From Streptomyces venezuelae (lineage in GTDB: Bacteria > Actinomycetota > Actinomycetes > Streptomycetales > Streptomycetaceae), in the NCBI RefSeq assembly GCF_008642335.1, contig NZ_CP029191.1:1364001-1428000 (forward strand): a stretch of 64,000 nucleotides of DNA. Reading direction: 5' to 3'. Under the pieces are notes generated by a model, which saw only the letters and a list, made by a program, of their open reading frames with translations, did not search any database and was not told where the DNA came from. The position numbers and the translations under genes were made by a program. Below are positions 1 through 8,230 of the stretch, one piece after another. The stretch's first letter is position 1; each line of letters begins with the position of its first letter.

Positions 1-384
1 GTCGTTGCGGTGCTGGAACTCGCGCCCCTCGTCGTGGTCGCCGATGAATTCCAGGGCGTGCAGCTGGTGGTGGCCGCGGGTCAGTTCGCGGACGCGCGTG
101 TCGGGCGTGGAGCCCTCCAGGTCCGTGTCGTCGGCGGCGCGCACCACCTCGACGGTGCGGGCCGGGTCGGCGGCGGCCAGGAGTTCCACGTCGGTGGTGC
201 ACAGGGCGTCGGCGACGCGCTGCAGTGAGCGCATGCTGGGGCGGGCCCGCTCGTTCTCGATCTGGCTGAGGAAGGGCACGGAGAGGCCGCTGCGCTCGGC
301 GACGACCGCGAGGGTGAGCTCCAGCTGCCGGCGGCGGCGCCGCACGGCCGAGCCCACCCGGAGCGTCTCCTTGTGCTCGTCCAT
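1..384 (-). CDS. XRE-family regulator with cupin domain (C-terminus cut by window edge)
   Basis: The reading frame runs off the left edge, so only the first 128 residues are visible. Residues about 10-65 form an XRE-type helix-turn-helix (VVAERSGLSVPFLSQIENER followed by PSMRSLQRVADAL). After it comes the start of what looks like a cupin sensing domain (RELTRGHHQLHALEFIGDHD). Proteins of this build are usually small-molecule-responsive transcription factors. The ATG at 384 is preceded by AAGGGAG at good spacing. The gene lies 33 bp downstream of the secreted GH43-like gene on the same strand, so the two may be cotranscribed. Its target is unknown; regulation of the neighbouring secreted protein is only a guess. 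Confidence 0.8.
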   Translation of the reverse strand, partial: MDEHKETLRVGSAVRRRRRQLELTLAVVAERSGLSVPFLSQIENERARPSMRSLQRVADALCTTDVELLAAADPARTVEVVRAADDTDLEGSTPDTRVRELTRGHHQLHALEFIGDHDEGREFQHRND

Positions 385-417
385 CGCCTCGACTCCCTTC
401 AGCGCGTCGGCCCGCTC

Positions 418-1479
418 TCAACCCTGAGGGGTTTTCTGCACCCTACGCATGTTCGCCAAACGGTTTTGCCCCGTTGCCGAGACCGCCTTCTCCAGCTCGT
501 GCCAGTAGAGCAGTTGTCCGGACTCGCCGGGGGCGGAACCCTCGGTCGGCACGAACACGCTGAGGAGCAGGGCGGGTTGACCCCGCGGGTCGGTGAGGAG
601 GGTCGCCGAAGGGTTGGCGAAGGCGCGGCTGCCGCCGTGCGTCCTGATGTCGAGGCGGTCCGCGCGGCCACTTGAGGGGTCGTACGCGTACGTGCCCCAG
701 CTGCCGAAGTCGCCGCGCCGCCCCTGTCCCTCGACGAGGACCACGCGCTGCCCGCCGAGCTCCACGGGCGCCCGGTCGCCGATGTTGCCGCCGTTGCCCC
801 AGGCGTGCACGGCGCGGTCCAGGCGGCGGTCGGGCTCGGCGTGCCAGTGCCGGAAGCCGGTGAGGGTGGCGCGCAGCTGGCGGTCGGTGTCGCAGCCCGC
901 GCGGTAGTGCCCGGTGAGGTGGACGGTGGCGCCGTGGACGTCGGTGACGCTGGGGGTGCCCTCGGCGCAGCGCGAGAGGGTCAGCGGTGCGTCGAAGGCG
1001 CGGCGGGCCCGGCCGTCGAGGAGCGCGGCCAGGTTCGCGTAGGCGCGTACGGCGATGTGGTTGCGCGGGTCCTTCTCGTACGCGAGGACGTATCCGCCGC
1101 GGCCGTCGGGGGCGAGCGAGGCCTGGTGGGTGCCGGGGCCGAAGTCGTGGCGGCGGTGCCAGTGGCGCAGGTCGGCGGAGGTGGCGACGGCCGCGTGGAA
1201 GCGTCCGTCGGCGAGGAGCGTGTGGTAGACGGCGAGGTAGCTGCCGTCCTGCGCCTGGGCGATCTGCGCGGCGTCCATGGTGCGGCCGGTGTGGTCGCGG
1301 GCGTCGTAGCGGTGGCCGTCGGCGGCGGTCACGTCCTCGGCGAGGGCGGCCAGGCGGGCGGTGCCCGCGGAGGCGGGGGCGGCGTCGGCCCGTGCGAGCT
1401 GCGCGACGAGCAGGGCGGCGGCCAGGGCCAGTACGGCGGCCACGACGAAGAGCGCGGTCCTGGGCTGCCTTGCGATCAC
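418..1479 (-). CDS. secreted or membrane-anchored GH43-like beta-propeller protein
   Basis: I chose the GTG at 1479, giving 353 residues, because it places a signal peptide or anchor at the N-terminus (a basic stretch followed by a hydrophobic run through ALAAALLVAQLARADA). The open frame extends upstream to 1590, so a longer start is possible. The mature part has propeller-type repeats with the S-x-DLRHWH motif typical of glycosyl hydrolase family 43/62-like five-bladed propellers, repeated AP/AN-x-GG segments, and two cysteines that could form a disulphide. I cannot assign catalytic acids, so the activity is unknown; carbohydrate binding or hydrolysis outside the cell is the best guess. It lies just upstream of the XRE/cupin regulator gene. 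Confidence 0.6.
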   Translation of the reverse strand: MIARQPRTALFVVAAVLALAAALLVAQLARADAAPASAGTARLAALAEDVTAADGHRYDARDHTGRTMDAAQIAQAQDGSYLAVYHTLLADGRFHAAVATSADLRHWHRRHDFGPGTHQASLAPDGRGGYVLAYEKDPRNHIAVRAYANLAALLDGRARRAFDAPLTLSRCAEGTPSVTDVHGATVHLTGHYRAGCDTDRQLRATLTGFRHWHAEPDRRLDRAVHAWGNGGNIGDRAPVELGGQRVVLVEGQGRRGDFGSWGTYAYDPSSGRADRLDIRTHGGSRAFANPSATLLTDPRGQPALLLSVFVPTEGSAPGESGQLLYWHELEKAVSATGQNRLANMRRVQKTPQG

Positions 1480-1558
1480 GGGCGGATTCTCGCGTTCAGG
1501 TGTTCGAGACGGGGCGCAGTCGAGCGTATGGACTCGGGAGTCCCGCAGGAACGCCGAA

Positions 1559-1594
1559 GGGGGTGGGCTTCGCCACAAGGCGAGACCCACCCCC
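1559..1594 (-). terminator. hairpin after the glycine betaine transporter operon
   Basis: Arms 1559-1574 and 1579-1594 pair over 14 of 16 positions around a 4-nt loop, starting about 20 bp past the stop of the permease/binding-protein fusion. No T-run follows on the minus strand, which is common for Streptomyces terminators. Confidence 0.6.
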
Positions 1595-1614
1595 AGGACT
1601 ACGGCGGCTTGTGA

Positions 1615-4224
1615 CTACTTCACAGCCGTCATCTTCTCCTCGAAGCCCGGGTTCTTCTTCAGCCAGGCGTCGACGGCCTTGGGCTCGTTGTTCTTGCCCG
1701 CCTTGTTGATCTCGTTCTCCAGGCTCGCCAGTTCCTTCTCACTCATCTTGAAGTTCTTGAGCCACTTCGTGAGCTGCGGGTACTGGTTCGGGAAGTCCTT
1801 GCTGGAGAGCGACCGGATCGTGTTGCCCTTGCCGAAGCCACCCTTGGGGTCCTTCAGCTTGGTCAGGTCGTACTCGCTGTACGCCCAGTGCGGCGACCAG
1901 AGCAGAACCGCGACCGGCTCCTTCTTCGCGTACGCGGTCTTCAGCTCGGAGAGCATCGCCGGGGTCGAGCCCGCGGCGATCTCGTACTCGTCCTCCAGGC
2001 CGTAACCCGGCAGGACCTTGTCCTTGAGGGCCTGCATCACGCCGGTGCCCGGCTCGATGCCGATGATCTTGCCCTTGAACTTGTCGCCCTTGCCCTTGAG
2101 GTCCTCGAGCGACTTGACGTCCTTGACGTACGACGGGACGGCGACCTCCAGGGAGGTCGGGCTGTACCAGGACCCGAGGTCCTTCAGGTTCGCCTTGTTC
2201 TTGTCCCAGTACGTCTTCTGCGCGGTGGGCAGCCAGGCGTCCAGGTTGAGGTCGATGTCGCCCTGCGCGAGACCGGTGTAGGCGGGGCCCACGTCGGCCG
2301 GGGTCAGCTCCATCTTGTAGCCGCGCTTCTCCAGGACGCGCTTCCACAGGTTGGTGACGGCGACGTTCTCGTCCCAGGCGAAGTACGCGGCCTTCAGCGG
2401 GCGCTTCTTCTCCTCGCCACCGGAGTTCTTCGGCAGCGGGGCGAGCTTGTCGACGACCTTCGGGTTCTTCTTCAGCCAGGCGCGCACGGCGTCCTGCTGC
2501 TTGCCCTTGCCGGCCTTGTTGATCTCCGCTTCGAGGCTGGTGAGCTGCTTCTCTTCCAGCTTGAAGTTCTTGAGCCACTTGGCGAGCTGCGGGTTCTCCT
2601 TCGAGAAGCCCTTGCGCGCCAGCGAGTGCACGCCGTCACCCTTGCCCCAGGCACCCTTCGGGTCCTTGAGCTTCTTCAGGTCGAAGTCGTTGTACGCCCA
2701 GTGCGGCGACCAGAGCGGGACGACGATCGGCTCCTTCTTCGCGTACGCCGCCTTCAGCTCGGACAGCATCGCGGTGGTGGAGCCGTCGACGACCTTGTAC
2801 TCCTTGTCGAGGCCATACTCCTTGAGGACCTTGCTCTTCAGGAGCTGCATCTCACCGGCGCTCGGCTCGATGCCGGTGATCTTGCCGTCGAACGTGCCGC
2901 CCTTGCCCTTGAGGTCGGCGAGCGAGTTCACGTCCTTCATGTACGACGGGACGGTCAGCTCCAGCGACGTCCGGTCGTACCAGGCGCCGAGGTCCTCCAG
3001 CTTGTCGCCGTACTTCTTCATGTACGTGGCGTGCGTCGTCGGCAGCCACGAGTCGGTCTGGAAGTCGACGTCGCCCTGGGCGAGCGAGGTGTAGAGCGGG
3101 CCCGCGTCGAGCAGGCTGGCGTTCACCTTGAAGCCGCGCTGCTCCAGGATCTCCTTCCAGAGGAAGGTGGAGGCGATGCCCTCGTCCCAGTTGATGTAGC
3201 CGATGTTGATTTCCTTGCCCTGACCGACGTTCTCGGAGTCGGCCACGGGCTCGGACTTGGTGCCGCCGAAGATGCTCATGCCGCCCGCGACGAGCGCGAG
3301 GACGACGACGCCGACCACCGCGACGACGGGCCGGGGGCGGTAGTTCCAGATGTTCAGACCCTGCGCGGCCCGCAGCTTGGCGAGCGCACGGCGGCCGAGC
3401 GGCGAGACCTGCCCGCCCAGGCCGCTGGTGACGCGGTCCAGGTAGATGGCGAGGATGACGATGGAGACGCCCGCCTCCGCGCCGAGACCGACGTCGAGCT
3501 GGCCGATGGCCGCGTTGACGTCCGCGCCGAGGCCCGGGGTGCCGACCATGCCGGTCAGCGCCGCCATGGAGAGGCCGAGCATGATGACCTGGTTGACACC
3601 GGCCATGATCGTCGGGAGCGCGAGCGGCAGCTGGACGCGGAACAGGGTGTTGCGGGGCGTGGTGCCGAACGCGTCGGCGGCCTCGACCAGCTCCTTGTCG
3701 ACCTGCCGGATGCCGAGCTCGGTCATGCGCACACCGGGGGCGAGCGCGAAGACGATCGTGGCGACGATGCCCGCGGGGGCACCCATGCGGAAGAACAGCA
3801 GCGCCGGGATGAGGTAGATCATCGCGGGCAGCGTCTGCATGAAGTCGAGGACCGGCCGGACGATGCCGCTGACCGTCTTGGAGCGGGCCGCCCAGATGCC
3901 CACGGGCACGGCGATGACCAGCGCCACGAAGGTCGAGACGAGCACCAGGGACAGCGTCATCATCGCGTTGTCCCACAGCTCCAGGGACACGATGAAGGCA
4001 AATCCCGCGAAGGCGAGGACGCCGCCGAGCAGGCCGCGCAGCCAGAACGCGATGACGGCGAGGATGCCCGCCATCAGCAGCGGCTCGGGTCCGGAGAGGA
4101 CGTCGAAGACGCCGTCCCACATGTTCTGGAAGATCGTCTTGATGAACGAGAACAGCCAGTCCATGTGGGTTCTCAGCCACTCGACCGAGTCATTGACCCA
4201 GTCGCCGAAAGGAATCCTAGGCAC
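1615..4224 (-). CDS. glycine betaine/proline ABC permease fused to two substrate-binding domains
   Basis: The protein has 869 residues. Residues about 1-290 are a ProW/OpuAB-type permease with several membrane segments and the coupling-loop region EAADAFGTTPRNTLFRVQLP. A further membrane segment at about 300-320 is followed by two OpuAC/ProX-like binding domains in tandem (about 335-600 and 605-869). These clearly repeat each other: INWDEGIASTFLWKEILEQR against YFAWDENVAVTNLWKRVLEK, and LLWSPHWAY against PLWSPHWAY. Permease-binding-protein fusions are known in the OpuA family; a double binding domain is less usual. The GTG start overlaps the end of the ATPase gene by 8 bp, so translation is probably coupled. 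Likely role: uptake of osmoprotectant (glycine betaine, proline or choline) across the membrane. Confidence 0.92.
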   Translation of the reverse strand: MPRIPFGDWVNDSVEWLRTHMDWLFSFIKTIFQNMWDGVFDVLSGPEPLLMAGILAVIAFWLRGLLGGVLAFAGFAFIVSLELWDNAMMTLSLVLVSTFVALVIAVPVGIWAARSKTVSGIVRPVLDFMQTLPAMIYLIPALLFFRMGAPAGIVATIVFALAPGVRMTELGIRQVDKELVEAADAFGTTPRNTLFRVQLPLALPTIMAGVNQVIMLGLSMAALTGMVGTPGLGADVNAAIGQLDVGLGAEAGVSIVILAIYLDRVTSGLGGQVSPLGRRALAKLRAAQGLNIWNYRPRPVVAVVGVVVLALVAGGMSIFGGTKSEPVADSENVGQGKEINIGYINWDEGIASTFLWKEILEQRGFKVNASLLDAGPLYTSLAQGDVDFQTDSWLPTTHATYMKKYGDKLEDLGAWYDRTSLELTVPSYMKDVNSLADLKGKGGTFDGKITGIEPSAGEMQLLKSKVLKEYGLDKEYKVVDGSTTAMLSELKAAYAKKEPIVVPLWSPHWAYNDFDLKKLKDPKGAWGKGDGVHSLARKGFSKENPQLAKWLKNFKLEEKQLTSLEAEINKAGKGKQQDAVRAWLKKNPKVVDKLAPLPKNSGGEEKKRPLKAAYFAWDENVAVTNLWKRVLEKRGYKMELTPADVGPAYTGLAQGDIDLNLDAWLPTAQKTYWDKNKANLKDLGSWYSPTSLEVAVPSYVKDVKSLEDLKGKGDKFKGKIIGIEPGTGVMQALKDKVLPGYGLEDEYEIAAGSTPAMLSELKTAYAKKEPVAVLLWSPHWAYSEYDLTKLKDPKGGFGKGNTIRSLSSKDFPNQYPQLTKWLKNFKMSEKELASLENEINKAGKNNEPKAVDAWLKKNPGFEEKMTAVK

Positions 4225-5341
4225 CGCTGCTCACCTTGCCCGCGCTCTTGCCGCCCGTGTCGTGGGCGTCGCCCTTCTCCTGGGCGGGTATGGAAGCCGC
4301 CGCCGCGTCTTCCGGTTCCTTCATCGGCTCGCCGAGCACGGCGAGCAGCCGCGCCCGCGGCACGACACCCACGAGCTCGCCGTCGGCGTCGGTCACGGCG
4401 ACCGGCACCTCGCTGGTGGAGCACGGCGTGAACAGCTCGATGATCGGCGTGTCCTCGGCGACCGTCGCCGGTGCGTCGGCCCGCACGAAGTCCTTGTCGG
4501 CGTCGGCCATGATCGCGCCCGCCGTCAGCACGCGGGAGCGGTCGACGTCCTGCGTGAACGCGGCGACGTAGTCGTTGGCCGGCGTGACGAGGATGTCCTC
4601 GGCGTTGCCGATCTGGACGATGCGGCCGTCGCGCATGACGGCGATCTGGTCGCCCAGGCGCATGGCCTCGTTGAGGTCGTGGGTGATGAAGACGATGGTC
4701 TTCTTCAGCCGCTTCTGCAGCACGAGGAGCTGGTCCTGCATGTCGCGCCGGATCAGCGGGTCGAGTGCGCTGAACGACTCGTCCATGAGGAGCAGGTCGG
4801 CGTCGGTGGCGAGCGCGCGGGCGAGGCCCACGCGCTGCTGCATGCCGCCGGACAGCTCGTCGGGCCAGGACTTCTCCCAGCCCTTGAGGCCCGCGAGCTC
4901 CAGCGCCTCGGTGGCGCGCTTCTCGCGCTCGGCGCGGGGCACGCCCTGCACCTCGAGGCCGTAGCCGGCGTTCTCCAGGACACTGCGGTGCGGGAAGAGC
5001 GCGAAGTGCTGGAAGACCATGCTGATCTTCTTGGAACGCACCTCCCGCATCTCGCGGGCGCTCAGCTCGGTCAGATCCTGACCGTCGAAGCGGACATGAC
5101 CGGCCGTCGGCTCCGACAGTCCGTTGAGCATGCGCAGCAACGTGGACTTGCCGGATCCGGAGAGACCCATGACGACGAAGATCTGGCCCGGCTCGACCTC
5201 GAAGGACGCGTCGATGACGGCAGCGGTGGTGCCGTTGGCGCGCAGCTCCTCTCGGTCGGCTCCGTGGCGGAGTTTCTCCACCGCGTCATCGGGTCGTCTG
5301 CCGAACACTTTGTACAAGTGCTCGGCCTGCAGCCTGGACAC
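4217..5341 (-). CDS. proV: glycine betaine/proline ABC transporter ATP-binding protein with CBS domains
   Basis: This is a ProV/OpuAA ATPase of 374 residues. It has Walker A (GLSGSGKSTLLR), the signature LSGGMQQRVGLARAL and Walker B (LLLMDESFSALD), then a C-terminal CBS region (about 265-345) which in OpuA senses ionic strength. The tail is rich in Ala and Glu. Two in-frame GTG codons occur; I chose 5341 because AGAGG lies 5 nt upstream. The stop overlaps the start of the permease fusion by 8 bp, so the two genes form an operon for osmoprotectant uptake. The ATPase powers the membrane fusion protein encoded next. Confidence 0.92.
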   Translation of the reverse strand: MSRLQAEHLYKVFGRRPDDAVEKLRHGADREELRANGTTAAVIDASFEVEPGQIFVVMGLSGSGKSTLLRMLNGLSEPTAGHVRFDGQDLTELSAREMREVRSKKISMVFQHFALFPHRSVLENAGYGLEVQGVPRAEREKRATEALELAGLKGWEKSWPDELSGGMQQRVGLARALATDADLLLMDESFSALDPLIRRDMQDQLLVLQKRLKKTIVFITHDLNEAMRLGDQIAVMRDGRIVQIGNAEDILVTPANDYVAAFTQDVDRSRVLTAGAIMADADKDFVRADAPATVAEDTPIIELFTPCSTSEVPVAVTDADGELVGVVPRARLLAVLGEPMKEPEDAAAASIPAQEKGDAHDTGGKSAGKVSSGA

Positions 5342-5498
5342 ATACACCTCTCGGGTCGAACCAAGACGGCCCGCCTCCCCCGCCGGCGGGCCGTGGAGCG
5401 GCACGGGGTCTGCCCGCTTACCGATCGAAAAGTTGAATATGCGACCGGGTCCGCTCCGGCTGCGCACCTGCCCACGCTTGTTCGACCCAAACCGATGA

Positions 5499-5512
5499 GT
5501 GACCCACGTCAC
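5499..5512. promoter_or_regulatory. candidate Crp-type site GTGACCCACGTCAC
   Basis: This is a palindrome (GTGAC-N4-GTCAC) matching the Streptomyces Crp motif GTG(N6)GNCAC as I remember it. It lies between the divergent proV (start 5341) and 5'-3' exonuclease (start about 5603) genes and could serve either. The rest of 5342-5602 holds the two promoters, but I cannot pin down -10/-35 elements. Confidence 0.4.
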
Positions 5513-5602
5513 ATCCGTTGCGCTGTCGGCACGGAGAGGCGCGATGCGCAACGCGGCCACACCGTCGTACGCAGCACGTTCGCACTGTCGGTGCCGTGCG
5601 GC

Positions 5603-6544
5603 ATGATGCGCGATGTGACTCAGCGAACACGACGGCTCATGCTTCTCGACACGGCTTCCCTGTACTTCAGGGCGTACTTCGGCGTCCCGGAGTCCGTGAA
5701 GGCCCCGGACGGCACTCCGGTCAACGCCGTGCGCGGGCTGCTCGACTTCATCACGCGCCTCGTCCAGGACCACCGGCCGGACGACCTGGTCGCCTGCATG
5801 GACGCGGACTGGCGCCCACAGTGGCGGGTCGAGCTCATCCCCTCGTACAAGGCGCACCGCGTCGCCGAGGAGGTCGAGAGCGGCGCGGACGCCGAGGAGA
5901 TCCCGGACACCCTCTCGCCGCAGGTCCCGGTCATCGAGCAGGTGCTCGACGCGCTCGGCATCGCGCGTGTGGGCGTCGAGGCGTACGAGGCGGACGACGT
6001 GATCGGCACGTTCACGGCGCGCGCCGCCGGTCCGGTCGACATCGTCACCGGCGACCGCGACCTCTACCAGCTGGTCGACGACAAGCGCGGCGTCCGCGTC
6101 CTCTATCCCCTCAAGGGCGTCGGCACCCTGCAGACGACCGACGAGGCGTGGCTGCGCGAGAAGTACGGCGTGGACGGGCCGGGCTACGTCGACCTGGCGC
6201 TGTTGCGCGGCGACCCGAGCGACGGCCTGCCGGGCGTCCCGGGCATCGGCGAGAAGACGGCCGCGAAACTCCTGGACGCCTTCGGCGACCTGGCCGGGAT
6301 CATGGCTGCGGTCGACGACCCGAAGTCGAAGCTGACCCCGTCGCAGCGCAGGCGCCTCGACGAGTCGCGCGCCTACGTGGCGGTCGCGCCGAAGGTCGTA
6401 CGAGTGGCGGACGATGTCCCGCTCCCGGAAGTGGACATCGCCCTTCCGGACACCCCCCACGACCCCGCCGCCCTGGATGAACTCGCGGCCCGCTGGAACC
6501 TGGGCGGCTCGCTGCAGCGACTGCTCTCCACCCTTCACCCCTGA
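5603..6544 (+). CDS. 5'-3' exonuclease (Pol I N-terminal/FEN-like)
   Basis: This stand-alone protein of 313 residues resembles the 5' nuclease domain of DNA polymerase I. Visible metal-binding acidic clusters include LLDTASLYFRAYFG, VACMDADWRP, EAYEADDVIGTF and IVTGDRDLYQLV. The helix-hairpin-helix motif GLPGVPGIGEKTAAKLL binds the DNA backbone. The family removes RNA primers and flaps. Start choice is uncertain: the ATG pair at 5603/5606, or the ATG at 5639, all lack a clear ribosome-binding site. It is transcribed divergently from proV, and its stop lies just before the iron box of the next gene. Confidence 0.9.
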   Translation: MMRDVTQRTRRLMLLDTASLYFRAYFGVPESVKAPDGTPVNAVRGLLDFITRLVQDHRPDDLVACMDADWRPQWRVELIPSYKAHRVAEEVESGADAEEIPDTLSPQVPVIEQVLDALGIARVGVEAYEADDVIGTFTARAAGPVDIVTGDRDLYQLVDDKRGVRVLYPLKGVGTLQTTDEAWLREKYGVDGPGYVDLALLRGDPSDGLPGVPGIGEKTAAKLLDAFGDLAGIMAAVDDPKSKLTPSQRRRLDESRAYVAVAPKVVRVADDVPLPEVDIALPDTPHDPAALDELAARWNLGGSLQRLLSTLHP

Positions 6545-6548
6545 GGTG

Positions 6549-6567
6549 TTAGCTTAGGTAAACCTAA
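6549..6567 (+). promoter_or_regulatory. iron box (DmdR/IdeR operator) for the siderophore-interacting gene
   Basis: TTAGCTTAGGTAAACCTAA matches the DtxR/IdeR-family consensus TTAGGTTAGGCTCACCTAA at 15 of 19 positions. It sits 28 bp upstream of the siderophore-interacting reductase start, which fits iron-dependent repression of that gene. Confidence 0.85.
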
Positions 6568-6595
6568 GTACTGTGGATCAGGGGAGGCCGTCGCC

Positions 6596-7432
6596 ATGGC
6601 AGAACGTCCGGCACGCAAAGCACCGAAGGCCCATGTCGCGCAGGTCGTCCGCACGGAGCGGCTGACCCCGCACATGCAGCGGGTGGTCCTCGGCGGCGAG
6701 GGCCTCGCCGAGTTCGCGGCCGGCGAGTGCACCGACCACTACGTGAAACTGCTCTTCGACGCGGAGGGCGTCACCTATCCCGAGCCCTTCGACATGCAGC
6801 GGATCCGCGAGGAGTTCCCGCGCGACCAGTGGCCGGTCACCCGCACGTACACGGTGCGCTCCTGGGACCCGGAGGCCCGCGAGCTCGCCCTCGACTTCGT
6901 GATCCACGGCGACGAGGGCCTCGCGGGGCCGTGGGCCCGCGACGTCCGGCCGGGCGCCACGATGCGCTTGCTCGGACCGGGCGGCGCGTACGCCCCGGAC
7001 GCGGACGCCGACTGGCACCTGCTCGCCGGCGACGAGAGCGCACTGCCCGCGATCGCCGCGGCGGCGGAGGCCCTGCCCGAAGGCGCGGCGGCCCACATCT
7101 TCATCGAGGTCGAGGGCCAGGACGAGGAGCAGAAGATCGCCACGACAGCGGAGGTCACCTGGCTCCACCGCGGCGACCGGCCCGTCGGCGAACTCCTCAT
7201 CGAGGCCGTCCGCTCCCTGGAGTTCCCCCCGGGGACCCTCCAGGCCTTCGTCCACGGCGAGGCGGGCTTCGTGAAGGAACTCCGCCGCTACCTCCGCATG
7301 GAACGCGAGATCCCCCGCGACCAGCTCTCCATCTCCGGCTACTGGCGCCTCGGCCACAACGAGGACGGCTGGCAGGCATCGAAGCGGGAGTGGAACGCGC
7401 AGGTGGAGGCGGAACAGGAGAAGGCGGCCTGA
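6596..7432 (+). CDS. siderophore-interacting protein (FAD/NAD(P)H ferric-siderophore reductase)
   Basis: This is a ViuB/SIP-family protein of 278 residues. The N-terminal FAD-binding half carries RTYTVRSWDPEARELALDF, and the C-terminal SIP domain has the HLLAGDESALPAIAAAAEAL motif and ends near ISGYWRLGHNEDGW. Such enzymes reduce ferric siderophores in the cytoplasm to release iron. The upstream iron box supports regulation by a DtxR-type repressor. It appears to be a single-gene unit; the next gene, on the opposite strand, converges with it. The ATG at 6596 follows GGGGAGG, a good ribosome-binding site. Confidence 0.93.
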   Translation: MAERPARKAPKAHVAQVVRTERLTPHMQRVVLGGEGLAEFAAGECTDHYVKLLFDAEGVTYPEPFDMQRIREEFPRDQWPVTRTYTVRSWDPEARELALDFVIHGDEGLAGPWARDVRPGATMRLLGPGGAYAPDADADWHLLAGDESALPAIAAAAEALPEGAAAHIFIEVEGQDEEQKIATTAEVTWLHRGDRPVGELLIEAVRSLEFPPGTLQAFVHGEAGFVKELRRYLRMEREIPRDQLSISGYWRLGHNEDGWQASKREWNAQVEAEQEKAA

Positions 7433-7450
7433 CCCACGGGAGCGGCAGGT

Positions 7451-8050
7451 TCACACCGCCGTACCCGCCCGCTCCCCCCTGATCCGCGCATGCAGATGCA
7501 TGTCGTGCCACCCGTCCTCGTGCAGCAGCGCACTCCGCTTCGTGCCCTCCGCCGCGAACCCCGTCTTCAGGGCGACGCGGCACGACGCCTCGTTCGCCGT
7601 GGAGTGGGTCAGTTCCAGGCGGTGCAGGCCCACCTCTTCGAACGCCCACTCCGCGAGCGCCTCCACGGCCCGGGGAGCGATGCCGCGGCCGCGGGCCGAG
7701 GGCATCGTCCAGTACGCCACCTCCGCCTGGCCGTCGGCGAGCACCATGCAGCGCAGCGCGACCCTGCCCACCACCTCGTCGGTTCCCGCGTCGGCGATCG
7801 CCCAGTACGCGTCGCGCTCGTCCGCCCACGCCGTGCGCCAGCCCTCTATCCAACCGCGCACCTCGCTCTCGGAGTCGGCCACGCGCGCGTGCCAGCGCTG
7901 TATCACGGGGTCCTGGAACGCTTCGTACACCGCGGGCACGTCAGTGATCGACCAGGGGCGCAGGACCAAACCGCCGGGGACGGGCAGCGTGGGCTGCGTG
8001 CGGCGGGCGAGGGTACCGGCCGCGACGATGTCGGAGATCTTGAAGGGCAT
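7451..8050 (-). CDS. GNAT-family acetyltransferase (RimJ/RimL-like)
   Basis: The protein has 199 residues with the acetyl-CoA binding signature ARGRGIAPRAVEALAEWAFE and the RimJ/L-like pattern LHRLELTHSTANEASCRVAL...GFAAEGTKRSALLHEDGWHD. The early part (LVLRPWSITDVPAVYEAFQD) is typical of the family. The substrate could be a ribosomal protein N-terminus or a small amine; nothing in the sequence decides. It converges with the siderophore-interacting gene (18 bp gap) and diverges from the pseudouridine synthase gene. The start at 8050 gives the usual family length. Confidence 0.88.
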   Translation of the reverse strand: MPFKISDIVAAGTLARRTQPTLPVPGGLVLRPWSITDVPAVYEAFQDPVIQRWHARVADSESEVRGWIEGWRTAWADERDAYWAIADAGTDEVVGRVALRCMVLADGQAEVAYWTMPSARGRGIAPRAVEALAEWAFEEVGLHRLELTHSTANEASCRVALKTGFAAEGTKRSALLHEDGWHDMHLHARIRGERAGTAV

Positions 8051-8230
8051 GGGCGCATCGTGCCAGCGGGGACACGGGCGACGGCAGTGGTTTTCCGGGG
8101 CGCACGTGAGCCTGCGGGGCACGAGCTCGCGCGCCCCGCACACCCGCCCGCCCCGGAAGATCCGCGAACACCCCGACCGCTCCCGCCCACACCCCCCGTG
8201 ACCTGGGCGGCCCCGTACGCTGACCCCCTG

